Assembly (NCBI GenBank): GCA_964035575.1
Contig: OZ037857.1
Span: 1,426,001-1,490,000 of the forward strand
Length of the DNA stretch: 64,000 nucleotides
Source of the DNA: Rhynchopus sp. YZ270_cl-10
Taxonomy: Eukaryota; Euglenozoa; Diplonemea; Diplonemida; Diplonemidae
Direction: 5' to 3'
In this document: positions 52,582 through 60,611 of the stretch, one piece after another
Position numbering within the stretch: position 1 is the stretch's first letter
Layout: each line of letters opens with the position of its first letter
Translations under genes and position numbers: made by a program
Notes under the pieces: model-generated
Database searches by the model: none
What the model saw: the letters and a program-made list of their open reading frames with translations, nothing else
What the model was told of the DNA's origin: nothing

Positions 52582-54015
52582 AAGTCAACCTTTTTTTTTT
52601 TTGCACAACGAACAATACCCTCCCTCTGTATTCATACACAGGCGACGCACAAACCTGTTTTTTTTCTCCCCCCAGGTAAGTCATCACCTATACCCAAAGG
52701 AGGGGTTAGTGAGGTGTGTTTCAAAAAAAAAATGTGTTATTTATTACGCGGAAAGTGTCACGTCGTTCACCCAACGCAACCGTGCTCGGAAATGATGGTG
52801 AGAGAGAGATTCACTGCGAGTTGGGAAACACGAAAAAGAAGTTAGCTTTTCAAAACCGTATTGTTGATTACTAATGTGTGCAGTTTATTCTCATTAGCAC
52901 AGCATGCGCTAAAAAGTGGGTACAGTACAGCACACCCCGTGGGTGTCCGACACTGACCTAATTACCTTTCGACACAAATCCAACAGAAATTTCAAAAAAA
53001 AAAAAAAATATGCAAAAGGCTGCGGCTGACATTTGTTCTGTCACGCGCGCCACCAAAACCAGTTTGCTGCGTCCCTGTCTTTTTTTTAAACCCGACAACA
53101 ACAACAGGAATCAGAAAAATATGGTACACAAAAAAGGTAATCAACGCAATTTGTTTTTGTTTGTTTTTGTTTTTCAGCATTTTTTATTTTTAAACCAGCT
53201 CGCAGCTCTCGCACAAAAAGTTTTTTTCTTTTTTTTTTGTATAGCGACGAACGTCCCTAAAGAGTCTCTGAGAGCTTGGTACCCCCTTCCTCCCATAACC
53301 CCTTCTCCCCTCTGTTCATTGTGTTTTGAAACTCACTCTTTTCCCGGAGTTTTTGCATCACCACCCCCCGAGAAGTCTCCCACGCTGTTACAACAGCTCT
53401 TGACGTGAGAACGAAACCAAGAAAAAAAAAGTAGGGGCAACAAAAGAACCCCAAAAAAAAACACAACACAAAACCATTACCCCCAACAGGACAGTTCATG
53501 ATGTGGCGATGGTACACACCGTTGTACACCCCAATCTGCAAGCCTCTTCACGAGGGAGGAGATGGGTGAAAAGAACAGCGCCATTTTTTTTTTTTATAGA
53601 GGTGACTACGAGAGGCTGAGACGGACGGATGTTCATAACATTAAGTAATCTAATCAGACTACGAGAGGCTGAGGGTCATCTTTTAAAGTTTTTTTCTTTT
53701 ATTTTTTTTATGTGAGAAAGGACATTCCTTTTGTGGCTTTCGAGATTCACAAAACAAAACGACAAAAGAAAAGAGCGGGCTTTTTGATACAAAAAAGGCT
53801 GTTTCAAACTCTTCTAAGCGCCATTTACTATATATTTTTTTTTGTGTGATTCCTGGCTGTTTCCTCGTGGATTTAGCCAAAAATCCAAATTAGAAAAAAA
53901 TATTGTCACTGAGCGGCTGTAAACGAGGTCAGCCCCCCCGAAAAATTCAATCGATGGGTCTGTACTGTTGCAACACCTTTTCCCCCCAACCCCCAAAACG
54001 CCCCCTTTGATGGCC

Positions 54016-54051
54016 AAGGTGGCTAAGCACGTTGAGGCTTCGGTTCATCTT
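54016..54051 (+). repeat. class A stem-loop
   Basis: AAGGTGGCTAAGC, loop ACGTTGA, GGCTTCGGTTCATCTT, then ACAAAACC and a long T/C tract. Pairing is kept for CTAAGC-like and outer arms with some wobble. Confidence 0.6.
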
Positions 54052-54385
54052 ACAAAACCTTTTTTCTCTCTTTTTTTTTTTTCCCCCTCCACAGAAAGAG
54101 GGCGCGCGACCGTGCATGAGCTCTCACCCCAGCTCGCAATCGCGTTTACCCTTTTTTCCCCATTTTTAGCATTCCTTTCTTTTATCATGCAATGCTGCTG
54201 TTTTTTTTTCTCTCTCCCGCCGTCAACAAAAAGTAGCAAACAAAAACAAAAAAAAAACTTCAAAAAACCAACCTTTATCAGGATTTTATTTTTCGGAGCG
54301 GGTTTTCTAGCAATCGATTCCAACAAAAAAAAAAAAACCCCTCTGGACTTTTCATCGACGTTTGAAGCCCCCCCCCCTACCCCCC

Positions 54386-54572
54386 CTAGGTTGTAAAATT
54401 CGAATAATTCGTATAATTAATTATACGAATTATACGGTATTCGGTCCGTATAATACACCGTATAATACGGTATAATACGGTATACTACCGTTTAATACCG
54501 TATAATACGGTAATCGTATAATACGAATTATACGGTATTCGGTCGGGTCCGGGACCGTATATAACAACCTAG
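54386..54572. mobile_element. 187-bp palindrome-rich element ending CTAGGTTGT
   Basis: Inverted ends CTAGGTTGT and ACAACCTAG. The flanks CTACCCCCC (54377-54385) and TTACCCCCC (54573-54581) agree at 8 of 9 positions, as a 9-bp duplication would, although the sequence is simple. The interior is built from TATACGAATT, ACGGTATTCGGTC and CCGTATAATACGG palindromes, including a perfect 30-bp palindrome at 54404-54433. Confidence 0.6.
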
Positions 54573-54581
54573 TTACCCCCC

Positions 54582-55308
54582 TGTACCTTTCATTTTTAGA
54601 GAAAAAAAAAACAAAAACAATAACAGAAAAATCCCTCGTTTCCCCTCGTTTTATGTTTTTAGTGACAGTATTTTTTTTTCGTTCGAACCCGTGTTTTTTT
54701 AAAAGATGTGTATTGCACCCGAAGCATATTTATGTTTCAACTTTTCTTTTTCCATCCCATCTCCCAACCCATACCCATCCCCCTTATCCCCCTTATCTCC
54801 CCCACCCCACACACACCCGCCACAAGATGTATTGTCTTCCTTGAGTTACTCAAACATCTTCATTTTTTCACGTTTTATTTTTATTTTTATTTTTCAAAAT
54901 CGATTCGTTATAAGAGTAAAAAACAGTCTCCCTCTGTCTCCCCTTTTTTGAAAGTAGTTTTTTTTTTTTATTTTAATCGTTGCTTTTCAACCTTACCACA
55001 ACTCTTTGGTTTTAACCATCTCTGAGCGCATCGTAGATGATATCCTTCGATCTCTCCTACCCTTCTGATCCTTTCGAACATCCCCCACAACAAGCTGTAG
55101 TATCTTGCAAGCATGAAGCAGAAGCGCGTCTTCGCGGATGGCAACTCTTCTTCTGTATGGCAATACCCGTTCTCGCTTTGGCAGTGTGTCCTGCTGTAGA
55201 CTTTTGTTGTATTTTTAGCACACCAAATATATTCAGGATACACGCTCAAAGCTACACTGTGTTTACAGTTTTTTTCTTAAAATTGATCAGATTTGAAAAA
55301 ACAACCCA
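54582..55308. other. intergenic stretch
   Basis: T/C-rich DNA; a degenerate class B copy near 54703-54737 (AGATGTGTATTGCACCC...). The part at 55037-55260 is less biased and has a short open frame continuing into the next gene's leader, but no recognisable product. Confidence 0.4.
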
Positions 55309-56523
55309 ATGGAATTTCTTACCGAATTCAACAACGACCACCGCCACGTCAACGTCGAGGTCGATGCAACCGTCCGAGACCTCCGCCTTGCTGTCGCCAA
55401 GGTGTGGGGTGTCGACACGGACTCCTTCACGCTGCACACAGACTCCTCCTCTGACCCACTTCTCTGTGACGAAACGCTTGCACTACATGAAACGGGTCTC
55501 TCCGGGGATGCGCTGCTTCGAGTCGAAACCTGCCCTAAAGTAGCCGCACAGAGGCAGCTCGATGATCGTAATATCAAAGGCACCAAATGCCGTTTGCTGG
55601 AATACATCCGAAAGGGCGCAGCTGAACGGGAAGAGGACGACACCCTGGTGAACGCTGATATGTTTGCGTTAATGGAGCTGTGCATCGCTGCGGGGCACGG
55701 TGTGGATGCGAGGGACAACACAGAGCGGACGCTTCTGATGATTGCTGCCTCGCACGGACAGACCGGAACATTGATTTACCTTTGCCAGCAAGGCGCTTCT
55801 GTGGACGCGGTGCGTGGTGGGTCGCATAGTGACACCGCACTCCTCATAGCATCGCGTCGAGGCAGCGATGCGTGTGTTGCAGCGTTGCTTAGCTTTGGTG
55901 CGTCTGCGGAGGCGACGGATGAAAATGGTCGTACCTCTCTGCATTGTGCGGTTCTAGGTGGGCATCCGCTCACTACCCAGGTGTTATTGGAGCACCCGGT
56001 TAGTGTTGATGTGGTGGATTCATGTGGTGTGACACCGTTGATGACGGCGTGTCGAGCAGCGCATGCGGAGTGCGCCGCTCTGTTGCTTAAGAGCAACGCA
56101 TCGATCGAAACGTGCATGCGGGACGGCACAACGCTGATGAAGATCGCAGCGCAGCGAGGCCATGCACAGATCTTGGTGCTTCTGATAGACGCAGGGTGTG
56201 CCGTGGATGAGGTCGACGCATCAGGGAGAACACCTCTCCGGTTTGCGGCAGGCGCAGGGCATACAGAAGCGGTGCGGGCCCTCCTTCTCAAAGGCGCCCT
56301 CGTGGACAGCCAAGACCAGCAAGGGACCACCCCCCTCATGAGTGCAGTAACAAACGCACGCAACGAAACGGTCGAGCTTCTGCGGGACCACGGTGCGGAC
56401 CCGAATCTTCGCAACGGAAGCGCGAAAAGTGCCTACGAACTAGCAGGTGCGCGCCCAGAAGCGAAAAAAAGATTAAAAGCTGCCAAATCGAAGCAGTGTG
56501 AGAAAAAGTGTGTTGTATGTTGA
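55309..56523 (+). CDS. ubiquitin-like plus ankyrin-repeat protein with CaaX end
   Basis: A single exon of 404 residues. Residues 1-77 look like a ubiquitin-like fold (VNVEVDATVRDLRLAVAKVW, then DETLALHETGLSGDALLRVE). Residues about 110-375 are roughly eight ankyrin repeats (TLLMIAASHGQTGTLIYLCQ, GRTSLHCAVLGGH, GVTPLMTACRAAHAECAALL, GTTPLMSAVTNARNETVELL), a protein-binding surface. The end is basic (KKRLKAAKSK) and closes with CVVC, which fits a CaaX prenylation box next to a polybasic stretch, so attachment to a membrane is likely. It is preceded by TTGATCAG, a possible acceptor 20 bases before the ATG. Confidence 0.85.
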   Translation: MEFLTEFNNDHRHVNVEVDATVRDLRLAVAKVWGVDTDSFTLHTDSSSDPLLCDETLALHETGLSGDALLRVETCPKVAAQRQLDDRNIKGTKCRLLEYIRKGAAEREEDDTLVNADMFALMELCIAAGHGVDARDNTERTLLMIAASHGQTGTLIYLCQQGASVDAVRGGSHSDTALLIASRRGSDACVAALLSFGASAEATDENGRTSLHCAVLGGHPLTTQVLLEHPVSVDVVDSCGVTPLMTACRAAHAECAALLLKSNASIETCMRDGTTLMKIAAQRGHAQILVLLIDAGCAVDEVDASGRTPLRFAAGAGHTEAVRALLLKGALVDSQDQQGTTPLMSAVTNARNETVELLRDHGADPNLRNGSAKSAYELAGARPEAKKRLKAAKSKQCEKKCVVC

Positions 56524-57832
56524 TAAAGCGATTCCCACGACACGACGAAGGCTTTTGGTAAAGAAGCTTGACCCACTGCCTTCATAGTGGAAGAGACAGT
56601 TTCCCTTATCTTGTGTCACCTCATGAAATGAAGGAGGAAATAGAAACAAAGCATTTTGAACACATTTGCGGTTCTAGGGACGAACCGCGCTGCAGAGCCA
56701 CTCCTCCACCAAACAGGTCGAGGTGTGTGCGTTTCATCACAACCTCTCCCATGCGTTTTATCGTGTGATGAGTGTTAAGTTTCTATTTTTTTGAGGGGTG
56801 TGGTGCGAAATAGCCTCTGGTTTTATAGGGTCGGGGAGGGAGGGGAAAGGGAAAGGGGAGGGGATACTTCAGGGACGTTTTTGTCATTAATGATTTTGTA
56901 GGTCTGTGTATGGGGTGTATTGGGTGTTCGATTCGCACAAAAATAAAATGATAATTTGACCGATTTTCCCGACCATTTTGTGTTTGGTAGCAAAAGATGG
57001 TTAAGTGTGTGATAATTAGGTTTTATATTGATTTCTCAATTATTCTTTGATTTTCAGTTCTAAATGCTGTTGAAATGGCTACACCCCCCTTTTTTTTTTT
57101 ACCCAAACATGTAATGTTAAGGAGAAATGTTCCGTACTCCAAACTCGGATGAGTGACTCTCCCTTCTGTCTGTCTGCTTTTCTGCACTTCAGGTATTTTG
57201 TTGTTTACCTTTTGTTCATAGAAAGAGGTGTTGCAGGAAGCGATCAATGAAAAATCACAAGTCCATGATTTTCTCCCCCGCCCCATTTTCAGGTAGGGAA
57301 GGAGGTCAGGGTTTTGGGACTACAGAATATATTTTTTTGAAAACAATTACGTGCAAAATAGAGTTCTTCTGAGCATGTCCACTCACCACAGACGTTCAAT
57401 TTTTGCTCTCTTTTTCGCTCTTTTATGGTGATTACGTGATTCGTCTTTTTTTTCTTCTTTCTCTGGTTTTTGTTTTCACGCCAGAGTACAGATGCGTACG
57501 AAGGTTTACCGATGCTACTGTGAAGATTCACAAAGTGACACGATGCCAGAGAAGAAAGCTATGTCAAACAAATTAAGTCTCAATGTGTAATTCCCCCCAC
57601 CCCCCACCCCCGAACGTCATCTCCTTTCCCGTTACCTTTTCCAGAGAAGTCGTCGAAATAATTTCAATTATTGTTCGCTCAGCTGACCCACTTCCTCATA
57701 GGTTACAACAAGCTGATCATTGCCCCAAAATTCGTCAAGGAGACTGAGCATGCGAGGCAACAGATCACACCGTAATCGTAAAAAAAAAAAAATCGAAATA
57801 ATGTTCGACCTTTTTTTACGGGCATTTTTCCC
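56524..57832. other. gene-free stretch
   Basis: A purine tract (GGGAGGGAGGGGAAAGGG and on) at 56834-56868 and A/T runs. I see no gene, hairpin module or element in it. Confidence 0.45.
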
Positions 57833-57837
57833 ATTAC

Positions 57838-57984
57838 TGGTGCTCCTGAAATAAAAAATACCAAATACGCAACAACTACGCACAAAGTACGCAACAAGTA
57901 CGCAATATAGGGTATTCCTGTATTTTTTTTTTTCGTGCACAAAGTGCGCAACAAGTACGCAAAATGGGGTTTTCAGGAGCACCA
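57838..57984. mobile_element. 147-bp TGGTGCT inverted-repeat element
   Basis: Ends TGGTGCTCCTGAAA and TTTCAGGAGCACCA are perfect 14-bp inverted repeats. The 5-bp duplication ATTAC flanks it (57833-57837 and 57985-57989). The interior contains several ACGCAACAAGTACGCAA-like repeats. Non-coding; same family as 43016-43085. Confidence 0.85.
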
Positions 57985-57989
57985 ATTAC

Positions 57990-58420
57990 GGTATATACTT
58001 TTTTCTTTCCCAAAGGTAACGTGTTTTCGTACTGACCTCTTTGAATACGTTAGCAGTTCCTTTGATCTTCAATTTTTTCCTTGTTTTTTCCGTTTCGTTA
58101 AGATGGGCTAAACACACGTAGTCTCAGACCGATATTTAGTCACAACCTTTTCTTCTCATTCTTGGCTATTCTTTTTTGGCATTTCAGTGTGGCGTTCTGT
58201 TAGCAGCGTTTTCTTTTTTCTTTCTTAGGTGGGGTGTGACGTTTTTTCCCCCACTTTTAAGTATCCTCCCTTCCTGACATCTACTCCCTCCCCCCTACCT
58301 CCAAGAAAAAGAGAGAGAAAATCTTCCCCCCTTTTTTTTTACCACTTTTTAAAACCCCTCCCCTTTTAAAGGTGAATTTGTGCGTATCATCTCGACTCGC
58401 TTTAGATTTTTTTTTCTTTA
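57990..58420. other. gene-free stretch
   Basis: T/C-rich. A strongly degenerate class A-like copy lies near 58100-58150. No coding frame. Confidence 0.4.
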
Positions 58421-58820
58421 GGGCACGGTAATTTTTATTTTTGGTAAGCGTCTGCGTGCGTACTTTTTTTTTGAGATTCCAGGGAAAAAAATTATGTAGA
58501 AAAAAAATTATAAAGGGGGGCCCTCAATAACTCAACTATGTATTTTAGGTAAAAAATGTACATTTTTCAGCGCAAATTGACCCCAGCACAGCACACACAG
58601 ACTCCCGAGAGCCGAAATCAAAAAAAATTTCCCCCGATTTTTTGTGGGCAAAAATTGGTGGGAAAATATTTTTGGTACCTGTATTTCCCCCACTGTAATT
58701 TTCCTCTATAATTTTTTTCACCACTCATAATTTTTTTTACTGCATAATTTTTTTGCGTGCGTGCGTACTTTTTTTTGAGAAGTGGTCTGACGCTTACCAA
58801 GAAAAAAAATTACCGTGCCC
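58421..58820. mobile_element. 400-bp PIF/Harbinger-like MITE
   Basis: Ends GGGCACGGTAATTTTT...GGTAAGCGTC and the complement form imperfect inverted repeats of about 33 bp. TTA flanks both sides (58418-58420 and 58821-58823), the target size and sequence typical of PIF/Harbinger and Tourist-type elements. A subterminal GCGTGCGTACTTTTTTTTGA occurs in direct orientation near both ends. A divergent copy of the ATTGACCCCAGCAC core lies at about 58573-58600. No transposase. Confidence 0.75.
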
Positions 58821-59098
58821 TTATTGAAACACCCACATTCCACCCTTTGCATGATCTCGACTGAGATGCGTTTTAGCACGTTTCTATTTCTTTTCCGTTT
58901 CAATGTCATTCTGTTCGAGGATTCGTATTCTTTTCAACGGTTCTTAGTTTGGGTACCACCCTATTATACCTTCTATTCAGTAGAATAGTTAGTATATGAA
59001 ACAACTGTTTCTTCATTGCACTCAATACACCCCCTCCCTCCATCCCCTCCACCTTAAACTCCACCTTCCAGAACACAATCCCCCCCTGCCTTTACAAA

Positions 59099-60154
59099 AT
59101 GGAAGGGACCGATCCAGAGGTTGGCGGAATGCAGAGAGAGAGGGAGTTGCGGATGTTTCAGCGGCGTGGGATCTTGCAGGTGGTCTTCCCTGCCGCACAC
59201 CCGTATGTGGTGAACTGCTGTGCCAACGACTCCTTTGGCATGGACCGGCAGGCCATGGTCGACCTCATGAATTCGAAATGGCTCCCCATGCAGGACCGCT
59301 TAGTACAGGAACGCCACGACCAGGTTACCCTTCTTGAATCTAACCCACCAAAATGCTACGGCGATGAACTGCCTTCGGAACAACCAAAGAAGGAGAAGAA
59401 AAAGAAGTCTCGCGTTCAAGGTGGTGGCGCCACCACGAAACCGAAAGCGAAATTGTCTGCACCAGGCGGCGAATGGACACCAAATACCTCTGATGCAAAC
59501 GCCCTTGCAGTGGCACGGCCATTAACAAAGTCTCCTGTGGACGTGGTGAGGCCGGGGTTGATTATTATGAAGAAGATCCTGCCGCTCGAGGTGCAGCAGC
59601 ACTTTGCGGATGTGTGTTGTGCGTTAGGGACGCCTACCAATGGGATGTCAGGTGGATGGTGGAAGGTACACGAAAACGGCGACAAACAGCTCAACGCTGG
59701 CCCCTTCGGCCAAATGCACGAATCCCTTGAATGCTGCCCCAAACAGTTCTCCGAACTCTGCGCACGCTTCCTCAAAACCGCCATCCAATTCTCCGACCCC
59801 GGCACCCTCCCCTCCATGAAGGCCGACCTCGTCCTCCTCAACTACTACCAACCCGAAAAGGAGGGCATCTACTGGCACAGAGACAACTCTGCAAACGAAC
59901 GCCGTGCCTGCGATCTGGGCCTTCCAGTAGTCTCCTTCTCCATAGGCGATTCATGCGTCTTCGAATGGAAGGATGAGATGTCCGATCCAACAAAAGAAAT
60001 CATTCTGGACTCAGGCGACGTTTTAATCTTCGGGGGTGCAAGCAGGATGATCTACCACGCAGTTCCGAAGATATACCCGAACACATGCCCCAAAGGGCTC
60101 AAAATGCCAAAAGGAAGGATTAATTTGACCTTCAGACAGCAATTGGAGGTTTAG
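59099..60154 (+). CDS. AlkB-type Fe(II)/2-oxoglutarate dioxygenase
   Basis: A single exon of 351 residues. The C-terminal half is an AlkB fold: YWHRD supplies His260 and Asp262, SGDVLIFGGASRMIYHAV supplies His320, and RINLTFR supplies the 2-oxoglutarate-binding Arg340 and the substrate-side Arg346, spaced as in E. coli AlkB. It should demethylate alkylated bases in DNA or RNA, or modify tRNA as ALKBH1 or ALKBH8 do; the substrate cannot be told. The N-terminal 100 residues and a Lys-rich linker (PKKEKKKKSR, residues 98-107, a possible nuclear signal) are not part of the fold. Confidence 0.9.
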   Translation: MEGTDPEVGGMQRERELRMFQRRGILQVVFPAAHPYVVNCCANDSFGMDRQAMVDLMNSKWLPMQDRLVQERHDQVTLLESNPPKCYGDELPSEQPKKEKKKKSRVQGGGATTKPKAKLSAPGGEWTPNTSDANALAVARPLTKSPVDVVRPGLIIMKKILPLEVQQHFADVCCALGTPTNGMSGGWWKVHENGDKQLNAGPFGQMHESLECCPKQFSELCARFLKTAIQFSDPGTLPSMKADLVLLNYYQPEKEGIYWHRDNSANERRACDLGLPVVSFSIGDSCVFEWKDEMSDPTKEIILDSGDVLIFGGASRMIYHAVPKIYPNTCPKGLKMPKGRINLTFRQQLEV

Positions 60155-60611
60155 TAAAAATATGAGGGATCCACCCCAACAATGCAGAGAGAGACAGAGG
60201 TTTTTTGATGATTACTGTTCAGAGGAGGGTTACCTGGGAAGCATCTTGTTGCTAGCATCAACAAGGTTGTATGGTATTTTTTATAAGAGTACTCTCTCTC
60301 TCTCTTTCTCTGCCCAGTGTGGCTGTTTTTTAAAAAAAAGCTGGGTTAAAAAAAAAGGAACTTTTCTTCAAATGAAAATTTCCCCTTGAAGTGAAGTTGG
60401 GAAAATTTTTAAAAAATGACCATATTTTTCACCCCATTTTTTCTCCATATCTTCCAACAAAACCCCCCATACCAAAACCCTCAGCAACAAAAAAGCACAC
60501 CCACCACACACACCTCCCCTCCCCCAACAATGCTGATCTGATACAACAACAAACATTTTTTTCTCTCTTTTCTCCAATTCTCGCTGTTTCCCCCCCCTCC
60601 CTCCATAACTA
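60155..60611. other. intergenic spacer
   Basis: A (TC)n-like run near 60290-60310, purine-rich DNA, then a C/A-rich pyrimidine leader up to the next start. No hairpin module seen. Confidence 0.45.

Larger units (their letters stand above)
52314..54377. other. gene-free stretch
   Basis: Contains class C copies (52412, 52549), degenerate class A copies (53598-53640 and 53658-53690), a class A copy (54016) and many homopolymer runs. No coding frame. Confidence 0.5.

Noticed and set aside
3464-54051. Hairpins as bacterial-type terminators
   Set aside because: A stem plus T run looks similar, but the organism is eukaryotic and the conserved loop is not explained by termination.
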